From the NCBI GenBank assembly GCA_936450465.1, contig OW388297.1, forward strand, positions 58,656,581 to 58,720,580: a DNA stretch of 64,000 nucleotides. The letters are read 5' to 3'. The position numbers were made by a program, and so were the translations under genes. Each line of letters starts with the position of its first letter. The first letter of the stretch is position 1. The notes under the pieces are model-generated. The model saw only the letters and a program-made list of their open reading frames with translations. It had not been told where the DNA came from and did no database searches. Below, piece after piece: positions 47,640-61,300 of the stretch. The stretch is from Gibbula magus (taxonomy: Eukaryota; Mollusca; Gastropoda; Trochida; Trochidae).

Positions 47640-48700
47640 CTGACAACTTGATGAGATGTTCATCATGGTTGTGTACAGCTTCCTCTACAGTATCACCTTC
47701 ACCAATCACGAGTATGTCATCTGTGATTCTGAAAGTTACCATCCAGATCATGGAGGGCCTGATCTATGCAATACTGGATCTCAGGAGCAGGTGAGATTCC
47801 AAATGGAAGTCCAATCAGCAGTAACGACCAAATGGAGTTCCGAACATCATCAAAAAGCTTGAGTCCTCATCCAGAAACCATGTCTCAAGTAACATTTAGA
47901 GAAAATCTAGCCTTGAAGAATGAATCAGTGGTAAAGAGAGCATTTAGAGGTTTGGGTTGACCTGAGGGCTTCTTGACAAGAACTTACTAAGGCTTGCAAC
48001 CCAATCCATTGGCACATCAACCTCCTGGATGACGCCCTTCTGTTCAAGATCTTGAAGTTCATCCTTTATCTTCTGTTTCATAGAGAGTGGCATCCTTCGT
48101 AGGTCTTGTTTTACTGGAGTAATTGAAGGATCAATTTCAAGTTTCTGTTTCCCTTCCAGGAGTCCTATACGTGCATCACTGAACACATCTTTGTATGGTA
48201 ATTTTTAGAATGTGTGTCTTTGAACATTGACCCCTATCACTGGGGTCTGGAGAACATTCTCATACATGACTTTGAGAAACTCCATATTTGGTGCATGACA
48301 AGAACCAATCAATGTTGTTCCACAAACTTTACCTGTTAAGATTAGAGTTCTTGGGGTTTGTAAGCTTTAGAGTAGTTATACCTTCTCCAGGTATGATAGT
48401 CTTGTTGTACATGCGCAACTTTATATTTGAATCTTCAAGCTTGTCATTCCCAGGTATTCAGACTTTGAGATAACTTTACAAGTCGTCCCACAGTCAATCT
48501 GAAACTTCTTGAGAGAGCCATCCACTTTGAGAAGATTAAAATGTTTTATGTTTGTATTCTTCTACACTATTGACAAATTGCACCATATCTAGAGTCATTA
48601 CTTCTTCATCTGAAGTGTCACTGAGCTGTCTAACCTGGTCAGACTTTCCTTTTGAAGAGGGCTTGAATTTGCTCTGATTTGCAAAATGAGACATTTTTCG
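47640..48700 (-). pseudogene. Ty3/gypsy-type pol remnant
   Basis: Read on the minus strand, a basic stretch MSHFANQSKFKPSSKGK near 48695 is followed by a retropepsin-like part FQIDCGTTCKVIS (about 48510), where the usual Asp-Thr-Gly is Asp-Cys-Gly. Then the start of reverse transcriptase (48186-47944) reads PVKQDLRRMP and GVIQEVDVPMDWVASL, and the palm follows in shifted frames with LPFGISPAPEIQYC (about 47810) and the catalytic-site motif ITDDILVIGEGDT (about 47690). Several stops and frameshifts separate these parts. RNase H, integrase and LTRs were not found. It lies just upstream of the DED gene in the opposite orientation. Confidence 0.85.
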
Positions 48701-48979
48701 GGATAACGTGAATACATTTCAATTAACGCCTGAAATTCACTTCATTTTATCTTTGTCAAACATTTGACCTGTTTCAATTTGTTGCATAGGCCAAACTTTC
48801 AATATTCAAACAGAACTAAAAATCAAACTATAAAAAACTAACTGTTGGGTCACATAAAATATCAAAGTCGGCTGAAGTCCGAGTGCAGTTTGACTGCAGT
48901 TTTCAGGTAACTACTTAATCAATGGCCTGTATATGTTTCAGATAGGTGTGGCAAGGTGTGTGGCAAGGAGTGAAGCAGG

Positions 48980-49302
48980 ATGGATATTGAAGAGGATGCA
49001 GTGGCAGAACGCAGCTTCCACGCCAGACTTGTACAAATAGATGCAGACATGCACCAGGAAGATATCAATGCCATCAAGTTCCTGTGTAAAGACAGGGTTG
49101 CCAAGTCCAAGTTGGCTGGCACGAAAAGCGCTCTTGATATCTTCACCATCCTTGAGAGTTCACGCCTCATGTCATCTCGAGATCCATGGATCCTTGTGGA
49201 AATCTTCACCACTATCGGTCGTCTGGATCTTGTTGATCTCTTGGATGTTGATGAAACAAGATTAAAAACATTTAAGACATCTGGAAAGATTTCCAAATAC
49301 AG
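48980..49302 (+). CDS. Exon 1 of the DED gene: first death effector domain
   Basis: Encodes residues 1-107. The domain shows the helix-2 pattern DINAIKFLCKDRV, the SALDIFTILESSRLMS stretch of helices 4-5, and the conserved RxDL motif as GRLDLVDLL (Arg81-Leu84). Donor TACAG/GTAGGA. It is followed by a 3-kb intron filled with a minisatellite. Confidence 0.88.
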
Positions 49303-52300
49303 GTAGGATTCAAGGTCTTCAGTGTCTTAGATATATAGTTATTTATCTGTATGATATATATATACAACTATAATATAGTTGTTACTATAGTTAGTTACTA
49401 TAGTTACTATATGTAGTGCTACAACGGAGTCTGCGTCCTTCCGAAATCGTTTCCCGGAACATAATTAACAAAACTATATGACTTGAAAATTTCAAGTTTG
49501 GAATGGAAGTAACCTATGTGGTGCTGATGTGTCTTTATGGGCCATTTCCATTTTTCAAGGTTCAAATAAATTTTGAAATAAGAGTTTCCCACTTTGTTTC
49601 TTTTCTGGAGTATTACTAAAAACTGTATAAACTAGAAACTTCAAATTTGGTATGGGAGTTCAGCCCGCCTCTGTATCAACTCGTGTATCCGTCCCTGTAT
49701 CAACTCCTGTATCCGTCCCTGTATCAACTCGTGTATCCGTCCCTGTATCAACTCCTGTATCCGTCCCTGTATCAACTCGTGTATCCGTCCCTGTATCAAC
49801 TCCTGTATCCGTCCCTGTATCAACTCCTGTATCCGTCCCTGTATCAACTCGTGTATCCGTCCCTGTATCAACTCCTGTATCCGTCCCTGTATCAACTCGT
49901 GTATCCGTCCCTGTATCAACTCCTGTATCCGTCCCTGTATCAACTCGTGTATCCGTCCCTGTATCAACTCCTGTATCCGTCCCTGTATCAACTCGTGTAT
50001 CCGTCCCTGTATCAACTCCTGTATCCGTCCCTGTATCAACTCCTGTATCCGTCCCTGTATCAACTCGTGTATCCGTCCCTGTATCAACTCGTGTATCCGC
50101 CCCTGTATCAACTCGTGTATCCGTCCCTGTATCAACTCGTGTATCCGTCCCTGTATCAACTCGTGTATCCGTCCCTGTATCAACTCGTGTATCCGTCCCT
50201 GTATCAACTCGTGTATCCGTCCCTGTATCAACTCGTGTATCCGCCCCTGTATCAACTCGTGTATCCGCCCCTGTATCAACTCGTGTATCCGTCCCTGGAA
50301 ACAAACTTTGTGGTGCTGGTGTGTCTTTATGGGCCATTTCCATTTTTCAAGGTTCAAATAAATTTTGAAATAAGAGTTTCCCACTTTGTTTCTTTTCTGG
50401 AGTATTACTAAAAACTGTATAAACTAGAAACTTCAAATTTGGTATGGGAGTTCAGCCCGCCTCTGTATCAACTCGTGTATCCGTCCCTGTATCAACTCCT
50501 GTATCCGTCCCTGTATCAACTCGTGTATCCGTCCCTGTATCAACTCCTGTATCCGTCCCTGTATCAACTCGTGTATCCGTCCCTGTATCAACTCCTGTAT
50601 CCGTCCCTGTATCAACTCCTGTATCCGTCCCTGTATCAACTCGTGTATCCGTCCCTGTATCAACTCCTGTATCCGTCCCTGTATCAACTCGTGTATCCGT
50701 CCCTGTATCAACTCCTGTATCCGTCCCTGTATCAACTCGTGTATCCGTCCCTGTATCAACTCCTGTATCCGTCCCTGTATCAACTCGTGTATCCGTCCCT
50801 GTATCAACTCCTGTATCCGTCCCTGTATCAACTCCTGTATCCGTCCCTGTATCAACTCGTGTATCCGTCCCTGTATCAACTCGTGTATCCGCCCCTGTAT
50901 CAACTCGTGTATCCGTCCCTGTATCAACTCGTGTATCCGTCCCTGTATCAACTCGTGTATCCGTCCCTGTATCAACTCGTGTATCCGTCCCTGTATCAAC
51001 TCGTGTATCCGTCCCTGTATCAACTCGTGTATCCGCCCCTGTATCAACTCGTGTATCCGTCCCTGTATCAACTCCTGTATCCGTCCCTGTATCAACTCGT
51101 GTATCCGCCCCTGTATCAACTCGTGTATCCGTCCCTGTATCAACTCGTGTATCCGTCCCTGTATCAACTCCTGTATCCGTCCCTGTATCAACTCCTGTAT
51201 CCGTCCCTGTATCAACTCGTGTATCCGTCCCTGTATCAACTCGTGTATCCGCCCCTGTATCAACTCGTGTATCCGTCCCTGTATCAACTCGTGTATCCGT
51301 CCCTGTATCAACTCGTGTATCCGTCCCTGTATCAACTCGTGTATCCGTCCCTGTATCAACTCGTGTATCCGTCCCTGTATCAACTCGTGTATCCGCCCCT
51401 GTATCAACTCGTGTATCCGCCCCTGTATCAACTCGTGTATCCGTCCCTGTATCAACTCCTGTATCCGTCCCTGTATCAACTCCTGTATCCGCCCCTGTAT
51501 CAACTCGTGTATCCGTCCCTGTATCAACTCGTGTATCCGTCCCTGTATCAACTCGTGTATCCGCCCCTGTATCAACTCGTGTATCCGCCCCTGTATCAAC
51601 TCGTGTATCCGTCCCTGTATCAACTCCTGTATCCGCCCCTGTATCAACTCCTGTATCCGCCCCTGTATCAACTCGTGTATCCGCCCCTGTATCAACTCGT
51701 GTATCCGTCCCTGGAAACAACTTTGTGGTGCTGGTGTGCCCTTTAGGGGCTTCAATTCCAAGATCATATAATTTTAAAAATATTTTGACAAAAAATCTCT
51801 CAGATTGTTAGGCTTTGTGTATTATGCTGAGCACAACTCAAAAGGTATATGGCTTAGAAACTTTAAATTTTGTGTGGATATGGTGTGGTGCACCTATGTG
51901 GTGCTGTTGTGCCTTTTAGTATGTTCAGATTAGATCATAATTTGTTTTGACCTACCTTCACACTGTCGCAGAATTTTTTTCCGAAAACTTTAACCTTGAT
52001 CACTTTTGATTGGTCAGTGATTGGCTTATGGTACATTACTTGTTCATCCGGTAGATGAGATAGTTTTTAACTTTTGACCTTGCAAACTTGACCAAGGCAT
52101 AGGAACCATTTTTTAAACATTCTAACCTTGGCCATAACTTTTGATTGGACAGTGATAGACCTTTGATACTTGAGAGAGTGACCTTTGTGCATGTTGCATT
52201 CCAAACTGATGCTTTTATCGTGGGAAATCAGTGTTTAACCAACACATCTTGTTAGGGTTAAAGTCCAATTTATTATGAGTTTGTTTCTCGTTTGTTTTCC

Positions 52301-55300
52301 CTCAGACATTTACTATTTGATGTTGCCCAAGACATGACAGCTGAGGACACAAAGAAGCTGTGTTTCCTGTGTGAGAAGATCCCGCGGGGCCGGAGAGAGA
52401 GGGTTGTCAGTGCCGTGGATCTCTTCGGTCTGCTGGAGGAGAGCAAGCTGCTGTCTTCCAGTCAACTGTCCTTCCTCCTCCAGCATCTCACACACCTCAA
52501 CCGTCTCGATCTAGTCCACAGGATCCAAGCTCTCCATAGTCAGTAGTCTCTCTGTCTTGTATAATTAGAATTCCCTCTGACTACTAGGGCTGGGAGGATA
52601 CACCTATCTTGCGATCCGATATGTATCACGATATTTGTTGGCATGTTCCCGCCTCAACCCTCCCCCCCCCCCCCCCCCCCCCTCCTCCAGACGAGCATTC
52701 GAGCAAACAGTAATTTCATTGGCTAGTTTAAGTAGGATGAACCAATCAGATTAGCCGGATTAAAACAATGTACATCGCTGTTAACTTTGATGCGATTGCA
52801 TATTACTTTACAGTTTGTATGATTCGTTCTAAATCTGGATTGCTAAAGGGAGGTCACTCTGTTCTGGTGACTTATGTTTATGTAAAATCTTACTTATTCG
52901 ATTTGAATTAATAAACTTACTAATTCATTTAGTAAGTTTACTTATTCATTTAGTGAGGGGTATGGGTAATAAAGAATTATCTTATCTTATTATCTGAATC
53001 ATAATTAAATACATCAACACATCTCTTTGTTCCGTTAGTGATTTGTCAATTCATTGTGTTTTTCACAGTCTATAATTGCATCATTAGGATTTTAAAGTTT
53101 GTCAAAATTTACTATAAAATTAAGACAATGGTGCCTAATTGCTCCAAAGTCAAGCTGAAGTGTATGACACTATCTAGATAGTAAAACTGAATTGATTTGT
53201 GTTGCAGAAGATGGTGGAAGCACTGATGAGGGGCAGGGAGGACTACCGGAGAGACAGCAAGGTGATGAGGCCAGTTTGCCCATAGGATCAACCAATAGTG
53301 GAGTGCAATCACAGAAAGAGGCCAGTTTGCCCATAGGATCAACCAATAGTGGAGTGCAATCACAGAAAGAGGCCAGTTTGCACGCGGAAAAAGCCAATGG
53401 TAGTTATTATTAACTCCATCACAACAAAGTTTGCAGGGGTATAGAAATGTCCTCCGTCCATTAGTTTCCAGACCAGAATTGAAATTGATAAGCTCAATGA
53501 GACTTAGTATGTGGAACAATCATCAGGTGTAGATATGTCTTTTGGGTTTTTAGCTCATTAGGCCCTTAAAGCATCATGCATGGTGTCTATATCTGGCTGT
53601 CCATCTGTCCGTCCATCCATACACTTTTCACTTTTTCGACTTCGTCTCCAGAACAAGTGACTCTAGAGAGCTGAAATTGTATGTGCAGACTCCTTGGCCA
53701 ATGGGGATTCTAAATTGTAGATTTGGTGACCCTGTGACCCCAAATATTGGTCACAGGGGTCATTACCTGAAAACCCTTATCATCTTCTTCAAAAGGTTGG
53801 AGAAAGCTGAATTGTTGTGTACAGACTCCAAAGCCAAAGGGGATTCTAAATTGTAGATTGTGTGACCCAGTGACCCCAGATAGGGTAGAAGGGGTCACAA
53901 CCTTAAACACCTATTTTTATCTTCTCTAGAACCAAAAAGTTGTGTGCAGACTCCTTGGATAATGGGGATTCTAAATTGTAGCTTTCGTGACCCCATGACT
54001 CCAAATGGGGTCACAGGGATCACAACCTTAAAAACGTATTTTCATCTTCTTCTCCAGTTCCAAAAGGTCTAGAGAGCTGAAAAGCTGTGTACAGACTACT
54101 TGGTCAATGGAGATTCTAAATTGTAGATTTGGTGACCCCGTAACCCCAAATAGGGTCCCATGAAAAAATTATTTTCATATTCTTTTCCAGTACCAAAAGG
54201 TCTAGAAAGGTGAAATGCTATGTGCAGACTCCTTGGCCAATGGGGATTCTAAATTGTCGATTTGGTAACCCCATGACCCCAAATAGGGTCACAGGTGTCA
54301 CGACCATAAAAACCTATTTTCATCTTCTTCTCCAGTACCAAAAGGTCTAGAAAGCTGAAATGCTGTGTGCACTCCTTGGCCAATGGGGATTCTAAATTGT
54401 AGATTTGGTGACCCATGACCCCAAATAGGGTCACAGTGGTCACAACCATAAAAACCTATTACATCTTTTTCTCCAGTACCAAAAAGTCCAGAAGGCTGAA
54501 ATGATTTTTACAGAAATGTTGTGTACAGACTCCTTGCCCAATGGGGATTCTTAATTGTAGAATTTTTTACTTTGTCACAGGGATCACGACCTTAAAGACC
54601 TATTTTCATCTTTTTCTAAAGTATTAAATGCTTGAAATTTGTTGTACCTGTGATAAATCCTCCTAGAAAATTTAACATTTTGAAATTTATAAGATTTATT
54701 AATTTTACCCAACTCCTGTTAGCATCCTTCATAGTATCCTTCAGTGGATCATCATGCTGTTATCCCCATCCACCACCACAAATGTAGAAATTTATTTATT
54801 TATTGTTAAAAGCCCGATGAACTACATAGCCAATGGCTCTTTTTCCGACTTCTTCTCCGGAACTACTATTTCTCCTAACCCGGAACTGTTGGAATGTACC
54901 TTGCACCTAGGGGATCAATGTTTGTTCATTTTGTCCTGATCACCCTTCAAAACTACATTTACTGCATTTATTGAATGAAACACGTAACTCGCAGTTGGTA
55001 CTATCTGAAATAGCAATTGTGCCTGTTTGTCTAACTTATAGTCATAAATTTGTGTGACCTTTGGTTTATGACTAATTACCTTAAACTTTTTAGCAACAAA
55101 TAGAGGGTAAAACATCTCATTACATGACCTGATAGAAAACGGTTATCGATATTGAAAAAAAATGGTGCGATGTATGATCTGACAATTTTGTCAAACTCTT
55201 CAGTGTGAGAGGTAGATTTATAGGTCTCAAGTGAGTTTGAGAGTTCAGAGAACAAGATGATTGACCATTCCATCATTGTACCATATTTAAAACTCTACTC

Positions 55301-58300
55301 AGAGTGTTTTGGTATCGCTACATCAGTTAGATCACTTGGACTCTTAAAACTTTTCCCACTTGTCGAGCTGATTCTGTCTATCATGAAGTCGAAAAGCAAC
55401 AAATATGATCTAAAAGGGCACTTGCGTTTGAATCAAAACAATATGATGGTTAAGTTTTCCTGAAATGACGTTGAAAGGACTGATTAATGATGATGGTTAT
55501 GTGATCCTTATGGGATTGCAGGTCCATGTAACGATAGCTAAATGAATCGGATATTTTGTCATTTTGAAGCTCCCAACTTTATCCTTTGAAACAGGATTTA
55601 ACCTTTCAGTAAATGAAAAATAGAGGGTATGCCAAAAAGGTTGACAACTTAAAATCTTCATAGAGCTTATTGAATGTGAACTCTCACTTGCAGGTATTCC
55701 GGAGAGTATACGTCTGAGTCTGGGGAAAGAATTATGCAAATTTAGTGATGCTGAGTTGTGTAGCTTTTGGGAGGGTCTTGGCTACAAGAAGGAGTGGATG
55801 GAGCGTCTAAGCTCCTTGGGTTGTGGAGCACATTCAGTAGAAGAGAAAAGAGAGGACTTGGCGTACAAGATGCTAGAGTGTGCGCCCCTCCTCGGCCCCG
55901 ATACTCACACCTGTCTGCTCAAACTCATCAATGTGAGCAGATTGACGGGCCTCCTTCCTCTCTTCAGACAGTTAGTTGCAGCTTTTAAAGGTATTCATCT
56001 TCTTTGATTTTAATGTCAGTCTCAATAAATGTTACACTACCTTGATGAAGTTGTGATTGAGACATGTTTACACTCATCAGGTCTGAAAGGCTGGATGGGT
56101 TTATGGCATCACAGTGGTGTAGTGATAAGCTTGCCAGCAGGATATCTCAAAAACCATTGACTGGATTCTCATCATATCTTACACAAAGCTTCCATCCATC
56201 CGTCCGTCCGTCCGTCCGTCCATCTGTCCGCATTTTTTACTTCTTCTCTAGAACCAATGACTGTTGAGAGCTGAAAGGTTGTTTGCAGACTCCTTGCTAA
56301 ATGGGGATTCTAAATTGTAGAATTTGTGATTCTGTGACCCCAAATGGGGTCACAGGGGTCACAACCTTAAAAACCTATTTTCATCTTCTTCTCTAGTTCC
56401 AAAAAGGTCTAAAGAGCTGAAAAGTTGTGTGCAGACTCCTTGGGTAATTAGCGGAGCTGCTATCAGTTTTTGTGCAGTTTCCGTAGCCGCCGCCGCCGCC
56501 TGCGCGTTTTGTATTTGCTATAACTTTTTTCCTACAAGGTTTTGAGAACTCATATACATAACTTCTTACTTATGCCCCTGTGGAATTTTTTTTTTGGCTC
56601 TTATTTGGTGTACATCAACTATGGAGAAAGGCTAAGATTTGAAAAGGTTTTCCCTAACATCCGTCAAAGGTCAAGGTCACAGCGAGGGCACGACTTAAGC
56701 ATGCTTTTGCGAAAATGTCTTATTTCAACTATTAACACTTTGAATCATTACATGATTGTTATACACAATGAAAAGTGATCACTGATTGTGTGACCTTGAA
56801 TTTAAAAGGTCAAGGTCACGAAATATGGTCAAGGTCACCAGTTCTGAAATTACTAAATAACCTTTTTCCAAGAAGGTATTAACACCTCATATATATAGCT
56901 TCTTTCTTGTACACCTGGGGAAGTATTTTGACATGCTCACATTCACGGTCAAAGGTCAAGGTCATGAGTTCTGAAATCACTACAAAAATCCTTGTAAACA
57001 TGATTACTTCAACAAATTTTGTGCTATCAGGCCCTTACTTGGTGTAAATATCAACTATGGAGGAAGACAAAGATTTGAAAAGGTTTTCGCTAAAATCTGT
57101 CCAAGGTCAAGGTCACAGCGAGGTCACAACTTAAGCATGCAGTTGCGAAAATTCCTTATTTTAACTATTAACACTTTGAATCATTACATGATTGTTATAC
57201 ACTATGAAAAGTGATCATTGACTGTGTGACTTTGAAGATCAAAGGTCAAGGTCACGAGATATGGTCATGGTGACCTGTTCTGAAATCTCTAAGTAACTTT
57301 TTTCCAAAAAGGTATTTACATCTCATATACATAGCTTCTTCTTTCTATAAATCTGGTGAATGATTTTGACATGTTCACATTCAAGGTCAAAGGTCAAGGT
57401 CATGAGTTCTTAAATCACTACAATAATCCTTGTAAACATGATAACTTCAAACATTTTTGTGCTGTCAGGCTCTTATTTGGTGTAAATATCAACTATGGAG
57501 GAAGACAAAGATTTGAAAACGTTTTTGCTAAAATCTGTCAAAGGTCAAGGTCACAGCAAGGTCACAACTTAAGCGTGCTATTGTGAATATGCCTTATGTT
57601 AACAATGAACACTTTGAGTCATTGCATGATTGTTACACACAATGAAAAGTAATCATTGATGGTGTGACCTTGAGGTCAAAGTTCAAGGTCATGAGATATT
57701 GGTTAAGGCCATGTTAATCTTTTGATCCAATTTTGAAATCAGAAATAGGTTTTAAGAACAAAGTTGTGAAAAGTGACCCTAGTGATGATTCAACTTGTTA
57801 GAATAACTTGAATAATGAACAAATATGGGTCACAGAGGCCATGAACTAAAAGACCTATTTTAAAGGGAAACTTCTATCACCAATCTCTCGGCAGCATCCG
57901 CCATCTTTGTATTTTGACATAACGTGAAATGAAAACATGCTGAAATTAACCCAATTTTACAAATTTGATAATAAAACGAACAAGAATTTAGTTTTCACAA
58001 AAAATACTGTGATTGAATCCTCCTTTTCAGATAGGATAACAAAATATGGTGTGTGACTTGAGTGTATCAATGCCTTGATAGATTTCACAAATAAGAAGCT
58101 CGCAATTATTTTTCTAGAGTTATTGCCCTTGTTCTGTCATTTTTAGATTGATCATGGTAATTTCAAAGTGAACAGCTTTCTCAGAAACCTTTTGAGATTG
58201 GATAATCAAATTTGATATGTGGCTTGAGGGCATAAAAACTTTGATGGAGTTAGAAAATTATCAACGGTCAATTATTTGTTGTAGTTTTAATATGCGGGGG

Positions 58301-61300
58301 CTGTTGATGACCATGTCTTCTTGTAGACATTGGTTATGCTTTCAACACCCGATGGTCCAGAGGGTGCCCAATTGCTGCAAAAATAACTTATAATTAGATT
58401 TAGGACACATTTTTCAACAAAATAATACCAAATTTAGCAATTTCTTGAAATTTTGATATTTGTATCCATCCTCTTGAAAGACTATTATTTTTGAAAGTTT
58501 TCAAAATGGGTGCCTAAAGGGAGTCTTTTTTAAGAGAACTCAGGTATTTAAATGATGCAAATGTAACACCACACTGTACTATCACTATTCTTATGAAGTC
58601 TGGGTCATGAGGGCTTTCATTCTGAATAAAGTTTGTCTGTCTGTCTGAAGGGAATGCCATTTGTTGAACCAATACTGTGGCTATTTTCATGACTTTATAG
58701 ATACAAGACACGCTCATATATATACTTAGTAATTTGTTGTCTCTGTTGTATATATGATAGTTTATGTATCTAAATTCCATATAGGGGGTGGGATAGCGCA
58801 GTGGTTAGCGCGTTCGGCTTCGGATCAAGAGGTCGGGGGTTCAAATCCCGCCAGGGGCACGGCAACTTTATCTGCAGTAGAGAACTGTCCTACACGCAGT
58901 AAGGTTTGGGTGCAATGCTACACTGAATTTCAGCGTAGTATCACCCATGGTTCGCTAGTTCCAGCCGATGCTCGCAGGTTTCACCTCAATGCATCGCCAC
59001 ATGGCGTTGCGGGCGCTCTCCCTGCCATAATACTAGCAGCCGCGATATAAGTGAAATAATCTTGAAAGCGGCGTTAAACCCCAACTCACTCACTCACTCA
59101 CTTAATTTCGTATACCAATGATATGGCTGGGTGATATGTTATGTTCTGTGTTTTACAATTGATATTTTACTTAAATAGAATATTCTGTTTGTCTGTCTGT
59201 TAAAATTTAGCAACCTTTGTGTCAACAGGTCAGCTTCCAGATCTCCCCGAGGAGTATCTACGAGAGGTTGAAGCTCACTCCCGCAGTGCCCAGGAAACCA
59301 GCAACATGCACGTCTCTACAGGTATGTCTCAACATGCACGTCTCTTCAGGTATGTCTCAACATGCAGGTCTCTACAGGAATGTCTCTTCTCACAACCCAG
59401 CTACGAAATAAATTAGTCATTTGGTCCATATTCAGTTGTTAACAATTTTCTTCTCCATGTTTATGTCTGCTTTCCTACTTTCTGGGATTTCAATTTGTAG
59501 CTCATTAGGCCTGAAAGGACAGATAAGATTATATTATGGGCTATTGTCCGGCATCCGTATGTAAGGTGTCATCCATCAACGTCTCACATTTTTATCCCAC
59601 CGGTATGTAATACCGTGGGATATAGTCAACGCCCCGTCCGTCCGTCCGTCCGTCCGTCTGTCCGTCTGTTCGTCCGTAATCATTTCGTTTCCGGAGCAGA
59701 ACTCGAAAACCATTTATCATATCGTTCTGAAACTTCACATATGTATTACACATTTACTGCAGTGGTGCCTTTTGATATTTTCAGATTTTTTTAAATGTTA
59801 TTTTTTTTCGGTTCCATAGAAACTTGTTGAATTTGGATTTTCTTCAGAGACAGGTTCGTTTCCGGAGCACAGCTCCAAAACCTTTCATCATATCTTCCTG
59901 AAACTTTGCATGTGTATTACCCACTAACTTAAGTGGTGCCTTATGATATTTTCAGATTTTTTCTGAAATGTTTTGTTTTTTCTGTTTCGATAGAAACATG
60001 AGAGGGATGTTGGTTGTTGTTGATTTTGACTGCTTCTAAAGTCTAAAACCCTTAACATACCTGAAACTCAGCATCTGTAATACCCACTAACTGAAGTACG
60101 GTAGTAGATACACAAGTATCTGTCAAAGATGTGTTTTACAAATTTTGTGGAACCGGTGGGATATGTCATCTTCTGATGACTCTTGTTTACTTGTTTTAGA
60201 ACTGCCGCCTCTCCAAAGCTAACATTTTGTGGAGAGGTACCTGGCACCAAGGAGATCAAAGTTTGTTCAATTGATCCTGCATTTTAACTACATTTAGAAA
60301 CCTATCAGGGATTTTGTCTATTGTTTCCTAGGTATCTTGTTTTCTCGTAACAATCCCTTATTATTATCTCAGTCGTTTTTTCTTCTGATACTAACCCCGT
60401 ATGAGGTTTTTATTGTGAAATGAGACTAAGAATTATTTGCCAGACCATCAAACCAATTTTTCATAACTCACAACAATTAGTTTCGAAAAGTATACAAAGA
60501 TAACTTTTTCAGAGTGTAAATGGCAGGAATCAAACTCGATACCCTTTGCTCTATAAACCAGACGCTCTACCTCCACGCTACCGAGGAAGCCGAAAGAACA
60601 GTGTGGATTTCCTCTATTGACAGTCATACTTTCTATGCCTCTATATAACGCTAGTCCCGGAGACATACTCTTTATAACGCAGGATTTGGGAATATGAATT
60701 TATAAAATATAAATTTTGACATTTGACAGTTATACATTTTAAAAACTTGAAAACTTAAATATGGATGCTGCCTACCTGTATGGAATTGTTGTGCCTTACA
60801 TTGGTTTAAAATCCACGGTTCAAATAATTAAAAAACATATTTTCATTAAAAACTATCATTGTTATTCACTGACATGATTGACTAGATTATATTTTCCAAT
60901 TTATTCATACTGTATGAAGGCAATCAAACTACAGGCGGGGGTATGTGAGCTGCACTCACTTTTGCTTTGTTTTATCATAGTATATTTACGACATTTTAGT
61001 TATCACAAGCTAGTTTACAGTTTTGGTTAATCATGTTTGTGGGGTGACATATATGTCCAATGTTATAATGTGTGTTATTTACTTGAGAATTATCAACTTT
61101 AACCGAAAATAATGAGTTCAGTATAACGAAAATAGAACCATTTAAAGTCGTGGTCATGATCGAAAACCAGGCCATTTGCCTTGGAAATTTTAATATAGTA
61201 GATATGAAGACAGATATGCTTCTATAGTGTACAATAGATCTTATAACGAGCACATATGTGAGATAGAGCCATATAATTGTCGGCTACTACACAATACACA

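Noticed and set aside
49641..51811. Several open frames of 227-455 codons on both strands
   Set aside because: They are made by a 24-bp tandem repeat with no stop in four frames, in intron 1 of the DED gene.
58754..59050. 98-codon plus-strand frame
   Set aside because: It is the translation of the tRNA-derived SINE.
60522..60595. Functional tRNA gene on the minus strand
   Set aside because: The boxes fit, but the stems pair poorly and the flanks look like a SINE.
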